Positions 10,172 to 18,633 of a stretch of DNA of 64,000 bases are shown piece by piece. The first letter of the stretch is position 1. Each line of letters starts with the position of its first letter. The position numbers and the translations under genes were made by a program. Origin of the DNA: Yamadazyma tenuis (lineage: Eukaryota > Ascomycota > Pichiomycetes > Serinales > Debaryomycetaceae); assembly GCF_029203305.1 (NCBI RefSeq), contig NC_089461.1, positions 310,001 to 374,000 on the forward strand, given 5' to 3'. A model generated the notes under the pieces. It was not told the origin of the DNA. It saw only the letters and a list, made by a program, of their open reading frames with translations, and did no database searches.

Positions 10172-10702
10172 TTAGTACAAGATAGCAGCGGCAGCCAAGA
10201 GAGCACCGAAAGCTGGAACTTGGTTAGCCAAAGCAGCACCTTCGAAAGAAGCAACAGAAGCAGCAGAGCTGGCAGCAACAGATTGAGCAGCAAGAGTGGT
10301 TGGAGCAGCAGAACTGGCGGCTTTAGTGGCAGCAGCAGAAGTCAATGGACAGTAGGTGGTGTAAACAGTGTCGTTTTCAGTGACAGTGGTGACACCAGTG
10401 GTGGCCACAGAAGTAGCACACTTGTGGTCGGAACAAGAAGTGATGGTGACAACGGTGGTAGAAATGTCAGTTTCAGTGGCAGTCTCAGCGGTCAATGGAC
10501 AGTAGGTGGTGTAGATGGTGTCGTTTTCAGTGACAGTAGTCAAACCAGTGGTGGCCACAGAAGTAGCACACTTGTTTTCAGAACAAGAAGTGATGGTGAC
10601 AACGGTGGTAGCGATGTCAGTAACAGTGGAGGTACTGTTGGTGTAGGCACCCAAGGCTGGGACAGCGACGGCAGCAGCGACAATGGCGGAGGAGAACTTC
10701 AT
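10172..10702 (-). CDS. PGA62: PGA59/PGA62-like small GPI cell-wall protein
   Basis: Predicted 176-residue wall protein. It has a signal peptide (residues 1-18, ending VPALG before AYTNST), two modules of 50 residues, a Ser/Ala-rich stalk and a hydrophobic GPI-type tail (VPAFGALLAAAAILY). Each module runs from TTVVTITSCS to YTTYCPLT with two conserved Cys. C. albicans Pga59 and Pga62 are short, abundant wall mannoproteins of this design. At DNA level the modules form a direct repeat with 150-bp period (10342-10463 and 10491-10612), so the copy number can change by unequal exchange without a frameshift. PGA62 rather than PGA59 is chosen only because there are two modules. A TATA element lies on the minus strand at 10766-10773. 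Confidence 0.82.
   Translation of the reverse strand: MKFSSAIVAAAVAVPALGAYTNSTSTVTDIATTVVTITSCSENKCATSVATTGLTTVTENDTIYTTYCPLTAETATETDISTTVVTITSCSDHKCATSVATTGVTTVTENDTVYTTYCPLTSAAATKAASSAAPTTLAAQSVAASSAASVASFEGAALANQVPAFGALLAAAAILY
10342..10612 (-). repeat. Two-copy 150-bp direct repeat inside the wall-protein gene
   Basis: Two stretches of about 120 bp (10342-10463 and 10491-10612) are almost identical and start 150 bp apart, which is 50 codons. They encode the TTVVTITSCS to YTTYCPLT module. The period keeps the reading frame. Confidence 0.85.
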
Positions 10703-10765
10703 GATAGTGAGCGAATGTGTAGAACAAAAACGAGTTAAAGATTTTGTAAATGGGGATTTTTACCA

Positions 10766-10773
10766 TTTATATA
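10766..10773 (-). promoter_or_regulatory. TATA box of the PGA62-like gene
   Basis: On the minus strand this reads TATATAAA, 64 bp before the ATG at 10702. Confidence 0.6.
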
Positions 10774-11882
10774 GACCAGTGCTAACCTTCCACCGACACA
10801 CGATTTTATTTAAAACGAAAGGAGTTAATGTATACAAACAGAAGAGAGTTTTATGCAGGTAAATGGCCGTCTGTGTGTCAGAATTTATCTGAATGCGGAA
10901 ATGGTTGCATCTGTGCTACTCGGCCCTGTATACCAGCCCACCTCCACCACCAGCCATCTAGAAAGTTCTGAGTACCACGAAGGTGAAAGGGGTGGTCTTT
11001 GGCATCTCCCGAGGCTGCGCTACCCTTGAAGCTGCATTACATGAAAGAGGGAGGCCTGGACGCAGATGGACTGGGACGCAGACGGGCGATTGTTGATCTG
11101 TTGGATGGTCAATGTTGCTGGTAGTCTGTACAGGACCCGGCGCATGTAGATTATTGCTGCAGGCGCTGCGGTTGTGATGGTTGGGATGTGGTTGCGGCAG
11201 CCAATACCCTAGGGCGAGGCACGGTGGAATTCCCATGGGATTACACTCCTGTTAGGGGCGATGTGGTGAAAAATTTTAAGGTTTTTTCACCTGACGCGAC
11301 CCGCATGAAAATTTAAAACGTCAATATTTGGCATTCGAACCCGATGGAAATTCTAATTATAGCCAGAAATCAGTCGGGTGATGAGAGAGATCCTACACAC
11401 AATGCTTTACAGGTTAAGTAATTAGATTCTGCTCCCCTATTAAAATGTCGCTCTACCAATTCTTACCTCTGCCGCCCGGGAAGAATTATACAATTTTGCA
11501 TCGTTTGTTTTGTTGTTCATCAGTATTGAAAGATTGCGACATTCTATGACCAAGATTATAACTAGTCTTTGGTATGCAGAGCACCAATTACTGCAATTCA
11601 AGTAATGGTCCATTAGCAACGGTGTCCAAGCGTTGGATGTTTCTGTTGGAAACAACACGGTTATATCATCTCGACCGCTCAAGGCAAAACTTCACGAGGA
11701 CGGTGCAAATTAAAGTAGTGAAGCGACATTTTCTTCCACCAAGGTAAGAACGAACTACCCGCATTCCTGTGATAACCTGCAAAAAATGAAACATAGTAAT
11801 CGTCTGTGAGGGATTTTCTGCTGTAGGGTTATGCGGAATGAGGGTGTCCAGATTCCTGGTAATTGCGTGCGTCTAAAAAGAC

Positions 11883-12260
11883 ATGTTATTTTTTCCCTGC
11901 CGAATGGGATTAATTGGGGCGAGGGTACGAAATGCGCACTGTCAAAAAAGGTGTCCCTGCTATCCAACCGAACACTTGGCGCTTAGGACACCTATTGGGG
12001 CGGAGACGAGTGTTTGTGTTTGGAACGCGACCGTGTTGAAACCCCCTGCAACATCAATGGTTATAACGCATCGCATTGACAGTTTGTCGTCTTCCCGCAT
12101 ACATTGTAATTTAGTAGATGCATTTGACAGCTCATCGTCTTCCCGCATACATTGTAATTTAGTAGATGCATTTGACAGCTCATCGTCTACCCGCATACAC
12201 TACGATTTATTAGATGCAATTGACAGCTCATCCATCACATTCTCACAGGCATTCGCCTAA
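11883..12260 (+). CDS. Doubtful ORF spanning the 48-bp repeat
   Basis: ATG-initiated frame of 125 codons. Its C-terminal half consists of the 16-residue repeat made by the 48-bp minisatellite (SSSSRIHCNLVDAFD-type units, three copies). The N-terminal half is Cys-containing and resembles nothing I know. The frame stays open because the repeat period is a multiple of three, which would also hold for a non-coding repeat, and an opposite-strand frame (11960-12196) is open for the same reason. It ends 41 bp from the convergent 3' end of AMS1. I regard this as more likely non-coding. Confidence 0.2.
   Translation: MLFFPCRMGLIGARVRNAHCQKRCPCYPTEHLALRTPIGAETSVCVWNATVLKPPATSMVITHRIDSLSSSRIHCNLVDAFDSSSSSRIHCNLVDAFDSSSSTRIHYDLLDAIDSSSITFSQAFA
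12076..12232. repeat. 48-bp tandem repeat, three copies plus a partial
   Basis: Units at 12076-12123, 12124-12171 and 12172-12219, plus a partial unit at 12220-12232. Units 1 and 2 are nearly identical; unit 3 has diverged in its second half. Each contains CCGCATACA and a TAGATGCA-type end. Confidence 0.9.
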
Positions 12261-12300
12261 TATCTACATGTCGAAATCAAACATACTTTAATCAAACTAT

Positions 12301-15300
12301 TCACTTCAATACTACCTTGAACGAAGCAATTTCAAACCCACGCAATTCCACCTTAAACTTGCCATCTTTCAGGTCTACATCCTCCAACTCATCCTCAATC
12401 CCGTTCACACGAATCACCTTCTCAACTCCAAACAATGACGGATCAATCACAATTTCTCCACTTGACAGACCTCCCAAGGACTCATACACCCTGACAATAA
12501 ACGACTTATGGCCCTTGTTCTTGATAGGAATGTTCTTTTCAAGACTCACGTCTTCGTCGTCCTCGGACCTTTTGATGTGGGATAAAATAATTGAGTCATC
12601 TCCCACAAACTTTACCGAGTTGGATATAGCACCTTTGTCCTTGTAGAGTTTGTCTAACTTGTAGTTGAAGTTATATGCCAACTTGACAGTCTCAGGACCC
12701 AAGCTCCCCTTGTGGGGGAAAATGGCGTATTCAAACTCATGGTGGCCCATGTCGGCAATGTTGTCGGGAGCTTTTGGCGACCTCAACAATGAAAGTCTCA
12801 TCAAGTTGCCGTGGATAGAGGCACCATATTTGCTGTTGTTGAACACCGAAACCCCATAGTTATACTCGGACAAGTCCATGAACTTGTGGTGACACACCTC
12901 AAACTTGGCCACGTCCCACGAGGTGTTGAAGTGGGTGGCTCTCTTGGTGATTCCAAACTGGGTCTCATAGCTTGCTTCCTGGGCCGTATAAATGGTGGTG
13001 GGGAACTGCACCTTCAAAAACTTGTAGGTCTCGTGCCATTCGACGTTACACTTGAACTTGATGTAATTATTGGAACTTGAGCTCGAGCTGATCAAGCCTT
13101 CGATCGAAATCTCGGTCTCAATATACGACTGGTCGCTGATTTCGTGTCGAACAAACAACGACGACTTCAACGAGTGGTTGACCACTTTGGTCACCTTCCC
13201 ACCTTTCAAAAACTTGAACTTCTCGAGTGAGTACAACTCTGTGTCCCAGGCGGGATACGTCAAGGGCTCATCGTCAAACAACAAATATTGGTTTCCACCC
13301 ACCTCTTCTCCACTATCAGTTTGTTTGGTGTTAGTGGTGTCGATGATTTCCCGATTGTTGGCAAGATCGAGAACAGAAGTGAGCACTCCAGATTTGGTAA
13401 TTTTGGCTTCAATCACCTGGTTGCTCAACACATAAATCTCGTCTTGTTGTTTGACACTGGCCGGGAACTTAATGTCGTCAAGCGTGTTGATCCCGGTGCT
13501 GCTGACCGACACCAACCGGTGGTCACCACACGTCTGGTATTCCAGCACCAGCTTGAATAAGTCATGGGTGGGTGCAAGCTCCATCACCTCGGTTCTGGGC
13601 CACGGTAAAGTGTTCAAGGGGACATAGTTGTCCCCGTCCAACTCGCCCAAGGCCCTTTTAAGAAGCTTATCGACAGCTTCCAAGTTCCGGGTCAACATGG
13701 GCTTCACTTCTTCGTAGTACACCATTCCAATACACGAACCTGGAATCACGTCATGGAACTGGCAAAGACACAAGTCCTCCCACACATCACGGATTTCCCG
13801 GCTGGGATACTTGTAAGTTGGAGCGTTCAAGCTGACGAGGGTGGCAATCCACTCCAAGTCGTGGACCTTAACTTCCAACAACCGTACCCATTTCTTGACG
13901 TCTGCTTGGGTGGTGTAGGTGCCTCTGTGGAACTCCAAATAAATCTCACCTCTCCAGGTGGGTAACTTCTTTCCTCCATCGGACCTGTCCAACACGTCGT
14001 CGTAAAAGTCTTCCACCGTCTTCCCCATCTGCACCACGGGGATGGCCCCAGTGTTGTTGGCAAACCCTCTTTCCCGTCTAATTTTCTCGAGCATTTCCTC
14101 CGTAGGCCCACCACCTCCGTCTCCTTTCCCATAAAGCAACAACCCGGTGGGAACGTCTCGTAAGTTCTTGTGCTGGTGCTGGGACCGCACCACGTCGCCA
14201 AAGTCGGCGGAAGCGGTGTAGGTATTGGCTGGAGGCATGTGCACCAATACCTGCGACCCGTCGATTCCTGCCCAGTTGAAAGTACTCAACGGGAACTGGT
14301 TGATGTTGTTCCACGACAACTTCTGGGTCAAAAACTTCTCGATCCCTGCGTGCTGACAGATCTGAGGAATCTGGGACGAGTACCCAAAGGTGTCGGGCAA
14401 CCAGTAGATGGAAGCATAGAGTCCAAACTCGTTCAACTGAAACCGTTGTCCCAACAAAAACTGGCGGATCAAACTCTCTCCATTGGGGAGATTGGTGTCA
14501 TTCTCCACCCACGAGCCACCAATCGGTAAGAACTGGTTGGTGGTGAACTTTTCCTTGACCTTTTTGAAAATCTCCGGATGGTAAATTTGCAACCATTTAA
14601 ACTGCTGCATCTGAGATGCCACAAATACATACTCAGGATACTGGTCGGCTATCTTGATCTGCGATGTCCACGACCGCACGATCTTCCGCTTGGTCTCGGC
14701 GAACGGCCACAACCACGCGGTGTCTATGTGGCAGTTTCCCACCGCATAGACGTCGATGGAGTTATTCAAAGTGCCATACTCTTCAAACACATCGTCACTA
14801 TTGACCTTGGCTCCCAACAACCGCTCTGCAAGCGCCCGGCACTTGGAGATGGACGACGCGTCCTCGGCGTCGAATGTGTTCATGATGTCATTGCACACCT
14901 GGTTAGCCTGATACTTTTGCCAGCCACTGGGCAATTCTCGAGCCGCATCACTCAAAATCCAAAAGTCATAGAACAACGCCCGGGCGTCGACATTGGGGAG
15001 AACCAAGTCGGCCTTCAGCAAACCGAAGTATCGGTTGGGGTCGACGTTGCCGTCCTGGCTGATACCAAACATCCCATTACAGGCAATTTCAAGGTAGTAG
15101 GTGCGAGGCTCAGACGTTAAGTACAGTTGGGGGAATGAGAACACGATCCGTTCGCCGCCACCGCTGAACGCCTGCAACGGCTCGCCGTGGTCGCTGTAGA
15201 TCAACCCTTCGCAATTGCAGTCCCATTCGAGGTCCACCTCCTGGTTTTTATCCAACCATTTCTGAGGAATAGCGATATCGAATTTGAACCAGAAGGTTTT

Positions 15301-15579
15301 CCAGGATGGGCCGAACGAGTCGCCTTTTTTGGCGGGTTTCCAGTCGAGGGAGTCGAAGTCGATGTCGGCAAATAACGGTCTTTCGGTGTGGCCATTGGGG
15401 CCATCAGGTACTTTCCATACCTGTAAATTGGCAATGTCATGTCTCTCGATGTCGTAGAACTTGGGCAAATTCAAGCCGGGGTACTGGCCACCTTTGTCGA
15501 TGAACTGTCTGAGACGCAGTTCGTACAAGTGGTCAATTGGCTTGAAGTTGGGTTGGTAATTGAACTTGTTGTAAGACAT
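12301..15579 (-). CDS. AMS1: Vacuolar alpha-mannosidase Ams1 (GH38)
   Basis: Predicted 1092-residue GH38 alpha-mannosidase (S. cerevisiae Ams1 is 1083), which hydrolyses free oligomannosides in the vacuole. Family motifs are clear: the zinc-binding GNCHIDTAWLWP, the nucleophile region GSWVENDTNLPNGESLIRQF, and the DTFGYSSQIPQI segment. There is no signal peptide, as expected for an enzyme that reaches the vacuole by the Cvt/autophagy receptor route. I chose ATG 15579 (MSYNKFNYQPNFKPIDHLYE) because it gives the family N-terminus. An in-frame upstream ATG at 15765 would add 62 Arg- and Ala-rich residues encoded partly by an 18-bp repeat. PBI2, a vacuolar protease inhibitor, lies just upstream on the same strand. 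Confidence 0.95.
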   Translation of the reverse strand: MSYNKFNYQPNFKPIDHLYELRLRQFIDKGGQYPGLNLPKFYDIERHDIANLQVWKVPDGPNGHTERPLFADIDFDSLDWKPAKKGDSFGPSWKTFWFKFDIAIPQKWLDKNQEVDLEWDCNCEGLIYSDHGEPLQAFSGGGERIVFSFPQLYLTSEPRTYYLEIACNGMFGISQDGNVDPNRYFGLLKADLVLPNVDARALFYDFWILSDAARELPSGWQKYQANQVCNDIMNTFDAEDASSISKCRALAERLLGAKVNSDDVFEEYGTLNNSIDVYAVGNCHIDTAWLWPFAETKRKIVRSWTSQIKIADQYPEYVFVASQMQQFKWLQIYHPEIFKKVKEKFTTNQFLPIGGSWVENDTNLPNGESLIRQFLLGQRFQLNEFGLYASIYWLPDTFGYSSQIPQICQHAGIEKFLTQKLSWNNINQFPLSTFNWAGIDGSQVLVHMPPANTYTASADFGDVVRSQHQHKNLRDVPTGLLLYGKGDGGGGPTEEMLEKIRRERGFANNTGAIPVVQMGKTVEDFYDDVLDRSDGGKKLPTWRGEIYLEFHRGTYTTQADVKKWVRLLEVKVHDLEWIATLVSLNAPTYKYPSREIRDVWEDLCLCQFHDVIPGSCIGMVYYEEVKPMLTRNLEAVDKLLKRALGELDGDNYVPLNTLPWPRTEVMELAPTHDLFKLVLEYQTCGDHRLVSVSSTGINTLDDIKFPASVKQQDEIYVLSNQVIEAKITKSGVLTSVLDLANNREIIDTTNTKQTDSGEEVGGNQYLLFDDEPLTYPAWDTELYSLEKFKFLKGGKVTKVVNHSLKSSLFVRHEISDQSYIETEISIEGLISSSSSSNNYIKFKCNVEWHETYKFLKVQFPTTIYTAQEASYETQFGITKRATHFNTSWDVAKFEVCHHKFMDLSEYNYGVSVFNNSKYGASIHGNLMRLSLLRSPKAPDNIADMGHHEFEYAIFPHKGSLGPETVKLAYNFNYKLDKLYKDKGAISNSVKFVGDDSIILSHIKRSEDDEDVSLEKNIPIKNKGHKSFIVRVYESLGGLSSGEIVIDPSLFGVEKVIRVNGIEDELEDVDLKDGKFKVELRGFEIASFKVVLK

Positions 15580-15607
15580 AGGAGTTGTAGAGGAATAGAA
15601 AATAGAA

Positions 15608-15652
15608 GCTGCGGGTATTAAGAAGGCTGCGGGTATTAAGAAGGCTGCGGGT
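15608..15652. repeat. 18-bp tandem repeat in the AMS1 leader
   Basis: Two full units (15608-15625 and 15626-15643) and a half unit (15644-15652) of GCTGCGGGTATTAAGAAG. The repeat sits 29-73 bp before the preferred AMS1 ATG and keeps the upstream frame open, encoding AAFLIP on the minus strand. Confidence 0.9.
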
Positions 15653-15917
15653 GCTGGCCTAAGTGGGTGCTGGCATATGCGGCGGCGGCGGCGGCTGGCG
15701 AGGCATGGCGGTAGGTGCGCATGGGCACCAGGGTCATTAAGGAGCTGGGGATGTCGCAGGGGCATGTCGGGCGCCGCAGTACGGGGTACACCACCACTGG
15801 GGCCGCACGCTGCCTGGTCTTGCGAATTTCACCTGCCCTCTGATTCAAACTTTTGTCTTTTTCAACCACTCCTACTGGTATCTCGTTTACTGTGTATTCT
15901 ATCCTATCTACCAATGT

Positions 15918-16139
15918 CTACTGGGTCTTCACCTCCTGATCTTCCTCAACATTAAACACATGCTCGTGCTTCTTGATCGAGTCAAAGTGGATAACAGGAA
16001 GCGAAGCAGTGAACCCCTTGATCAAGCTGAACTCATTCTTGATAGTACCGCCCAACTCTGAAACCTTGCTCTTGACAGATGCGACATCGGCCTCGCTGGC
16101 TTGTTCCTTCAATGTAATAATGTAATCTTTAAAACTCAT
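15918..16139 (-). CDS. PBI2: Proteinase B inhibitor 2 (I9 inhibitor)
   Basis: Predicted 73-residue cytosolic protein of the subtilisin-propeptide (I9) inhibitor family. In yeast, Pbi2 inhibits vacuolar proteinase B and, with thioredoxin, forms LMA1, which promotes vacuole fusion. Family signatures are the N-terminal FKDYIITLKE strand, the GGTIKNEFSLIKGFTASLP core and a C-terminal NVEEDQEV motif that ends in a short polar tail, as in the yeast protein. Length matches the family (75 residues in S. cerevisiae). It lies upstream of AMS1 on the same strand, and both products concern the vacuole. Confidence 0.92.
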   Translation of the reverse strand: MSFKDYIITLKEQASEADVASVKSKVSELGGTIKNEFSLIKGFTASLPVIHFDSIKKHEHVFNVEEDQEVKTQ

Positions 16140-16238
16140 AGTTAGTTAAAATTCCCAATTGCTGCGACAGGGGATTTCCTCTGGCTTTATACCGCCACTC
16201 CTCCTCAGTTGCGCATCAGTCTTTTTTACTTGCAAGTA

Positions 16239-16466
16239 ATGACAGTCATAGATCGTTTTTTACACCGGCTCAGGGACAAGGGCACGTTGATGTATACCGC
16301 ATTGATAATTGTCGCCACCGGGTACGTGTTCTACTTGATCGATACGGTGCCGCCAGTGCCGCCACCGCCCAAGGCTAGCAAGAAAAAGCCTCTCCCAGGT
16401 GCTATTCTTCCCAGGGACGATCACGGACCACCTGGTAGCCCTGTGTCACCACCAGCGAGTCAATAA
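16239..16466 (+). CDS. Possible small single-pass membrane protein
   Basis: ATG-initiated frame of 75 codons, divergent from PBI2. Residues about 18-43 form one hydrophobic segment (TLMYTALIIVATGYVFYLID) preceded by a basic stretch (HRLRDKG) and followed by a proline-rich tail (VPPVPPPPKASKKKPLPG). I do not recognise the family. The basic-then-hydrophobic start and Pro-rich tail could be a small mitochondrial or ER membrane protein, or chance. A frame shifted by one base stays open to 16599, so a frameshift or a different gene model is possible. Confidence 0.4.
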   Translation: MTVIDRFLHRLRDKGTLMYTALIIVATGYVFYLIDTVPPVPPPPKASKKKPLPGAILPRDDHGPPGSPVSPPASQ

Positions 16467-16624
16467 CTACAAGTATCACGGAGTCGATAACTACAAGGGT
16501 GGTGGCTCACAAGTATATAAGAAAGCAGTTGCCATATTGGTGAAGCTGGGAAATCGGTCGTGCGTGGCCCCCGCTTCTGATTTGATGAAGAATTTGTAAG
16601 CCACACCGCCGGCAATTGGGCAAC

Positions 16625-16631
16625 TATATAA
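16625..16631 (+). promoter_or_regulatory. TATA box of SOD1
   Basis: TATATAA, 48 bp before the SOD1 ATG at 16679. A second TATATAA lies at 16514-16520. Confidence 0.55.
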
Positions 16632-16678
16632 GGGGCGTCGGCCTCGATTTATTTTTCTACGTACAACATCAATTAAAA

Positions 16679-17361
16679 ATGGTTAAAGCAGGTATGTGTG
16701 AAAATTTTGATGGTGATGCGTTGTGATTGTGGTATTTATGGTGGTATCTGTGCCCGTATCTGTGCCAATGGCATTGCCAGAGGTACTGGCAATTTTAATT
16801 GCTCATGTCGTGGAAAGTATGAGTGTTGCGAATTAGAGTAGCAGACAATTGACACATTGACAATCATGGCAGCATCAGTGATAGCTTCATCCGATACTAA
16901 CTCCCCTAGTTGCTGTATTGAGAGGTGACGCCAAAGTCACCGGAGTGGTTCACTTTGAACAAGCCTCCGAGTCTGAACCTACCACCATTTCCTGGGAAAT
17001 CACCGGTAACCAACCAAACGCTTTGAGAGGCTTCCACGTCCATGCCTTTGGTGACAACACCAACGGTTGTACCTCTGCCGGTCCTCACTTCAACCCATTC
17101 ACCAAGACCCATGGTGCCCCCGAAGACGATGAAAGACATGTGGGTGACTTGGGTAACATCACCACCGACTCTGAGGGTGTTGCCAAGGGTACCAAGCAAG
17201 ATTTGTTGCTTAAGTTGATTGGTAACAACCACATTATCGGAAGGAGTGTTGTTGTTCACGATGGTGTCGATGACTTGGGTAAGGGTGCTCACGAACTCTC
17301 CAAGACCACCGGTAACGCAGGGGGCAGAGCTGCTTGTGGAGTTATTGGTTTAGCTAACTAA
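16679..17361 (+). CDS. SOD1: Cu/Zn superoxide dismutase, one intron
   Basis: Predicted 154-residue cytosolic Cu/Zn superoxide dismutase, which converts superoxide to hydrogen peroxide and oxygen. The gene is split. Exon 1 (16679-16691) encodes only MVKA plus one base, and exon 2 (16910-17361) supplies the rest. All metal ligands are visible: His47, His49, His64, His72, His81, Asp84 and the late His of VVHDGVDD. Cys58 and the Cys of GRAACGVIG form the structural disulfide. Splicing restores the family N-terminus [16 protein letters not shown]; exon 2 alone has no proper start. The gene ends convergently with the T2 ribonuclease gene. Confidence 0.96.
16692..16909 (+). other. SOD1 intron (218 nt)
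   Basis: The intron begins GTATGT, has a perfect TACTAAC branch point at 16895-16901 and ends in CCTAG eight bases later. It interrupts codon 5 (G|TT, Val). A perfect 7-bp hairpin (TTGCCAG, loop AGGTA, CTGGCAA) lies at 16774-16792. Confidence 0.95.
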
Positions 17362-17515
17362 GTAGTGAATATCTAAGTATGCAGCTGATGTATTGATGAC
17401 TCAGATCTACACAATGTGTATTGTAATAAATGCTTTTGTGTATCAAAAATACACTCAATTGACTTGTGCTACACTTAATACACCTTTGCTATGATACATA
17501 TACACCTTTGCTGTG

Positions 17516-18451
17516 CTACTTGGGAATATAGTACACCTCGTCGGGACACCGGTCACTGCCAATCTTATCCACCGGCTTATAATCCCCCGTCAAAATAGAC
17601 CCCTTAACGTGGTAATAGTACCAGATCTCGTTTAATGCACCGTCTTTGCACGAAACATAAACATCCTTTCCAAATGCCTCCTGTAATGCACTCTTGATGT
17701 CCACCAATTCATAGGTGTTATCGGTGGTAGGCACAATACTTGCCAGCTCTAAAAATTCGTAGGTATTCAACCCGTCCCACACCTTCGTAACTTTCTGCCA
17801 GAACTCAACCGCTGCATCATACTGTTTGTAGACTCCCGTGAAGCACTCAGGCCGAACTGTGTTCATACAAGTTCCATGTTTGTTATACTCATGAGCCCAC
17901 AATTCTTCATCTGAATCGCCTGCTACATTCGAGGACTCGGTGTTAACCCAGTACGTCTTCATCAACTGGTACAAGTCCGGTTTGTTGAACTGGTTGGCAA
18001 TCAAGTCAGAGAGGTTGACAGAGTCGGGCACCGCCAAATCAGCATCACAGCTCGCAGGATACCCTGCCAGTTTACCCGAACTGGTAGCACAGTAATCAGA
18101 CCACAACCCGTGGATCGTGAACGACTTGTTAATGGGGTACGAACTGCTTGGAGCTCCGCTGCGTTTCTTGTTTCTGTGTACCGGCAGATATCCCAAGTCC
18201 CGTTTTTTAGCACTGCTAAGTTTGTCTGGGTCGTAATCCCAGAACTGGGTATGCAACATGAGACCAGCTCGTTCAAAACAGCAGCTGTTGGAAGTCACCG
18301 TCGTGGAATTTTCACAAGAGTAGGTCGATGACGGGTTGGCCATAAATGCTGAACATGATTGAGTATCGCTTCGTTTGGCTGCAAAACCTGGGTTTGGGTA
18401 TGCGAAAATCGACAAGCTACCGGCCAAAAGTACGAATGGTTTAATGAACAT
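17516..18451 (-). CDS. RNY1: Secreted T2-family ribonuclease
   Basis: Predicted 311-residue secretory RNase T2, an endoribonuclease that cleaves single-stranded RNA through a 2',3'-cyclic phosphate. Both active-site motifs are intact: FTIHGLWSDYC (His114) and EYNKHGTC (Glu188, Lys191, His192). A signal peptide covers about residues 1-18, possibly followed by a short propeptide ending at a KR pair (26-27). Paired Cys occur as in the family. An insertion of about 30 residues before the first motif carries two basic clusters (AKKR, NKKR) that could be Kex2 sites. It lacks the long C-terminal extension of S. cerevisiae Rny1 (434 residues), so the name is by family only. An ATATAAA element lies about 37 bp upstream on the minus strand. 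Confidence 0.88.
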   Translation of the reverse strand: MFIKPFVLLAGSLSIFAYPNPGFAAKRSDTQSCSAFMANPSSTYSCENSTTVTSNSCCFERAGLMLHTQFWDYDPDKLSSAKKRDLGYLPVHRNKKRSGAPSSSYPINKSFTIHGLWSDYCATSSGKLAGYPASCDADLAVPDSVNLSDLIANQFNKPDLYQLMKTYWVNTESSNVAGDSDEELWAHEYNKHGTCMNTVRPECFTGVYKQYDAAVEFWQKVTKVWDGLNTYEFLELASIVPTTDNTYELVDIKSALQEAFGKDVYVSCKDGALNEIWYYYHVKGSILTGDYKPVDKIGSDRCPDEVYYIPK

Positions 18452-18633
18452 TTTTTTGGTGGCCTGTCACATCAGCAGCTTGTATCCTTTATATTCGGGC
18501 AAGTAACAATGGAATTCCTGAAGATGCCGTACCTTGATAAACCTAAACTGTCGCACCCAGGTGCTAATAAGTGCAGGAATTCAGGGTGCTGATAAACGTG
18601 TTGCTTATAGAAAAGCCTTGAGGACAAACGGCT

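Larger units (their letters stand above)
10774..12300. other. Gene-poor region with a minisatellite
   Basis: About 1.5 kb with no gene I can support. Open frames of 70-125 codons occur on both strands but none resembles a known family. The part next to 10774 is upstream sequence of the PGA62-like gene. The right end holds a 48-bp tandem repeat (12076-12232). I saw no tRNA, LTR or other known element. Confidence 0.5.

Noticed and set aside
11280..11420. Possible tRNA T-arm (GGGTTCGAATGCC on the minus strand)
   Set aside because: The flanking bases do not form a T-stem or acceptor stem.
11440..11682. 80-codon minus-strand frame
   Set aside because: No family resemblance and no supporting context in a gene-poor, AT-rich stretch.
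16399..16599. 66-codon frame downstream of the small membrane ORF
   Set aside because: Begins at a non-ATG codon and overlaps the SOD1 upstream region; kept only as a possible frameshift extension.
16692..16909. C/D-box snoRNA in the SOD1 intron
   Set aside because: A TGATG string is present but there is no matching D box and terminal stem.
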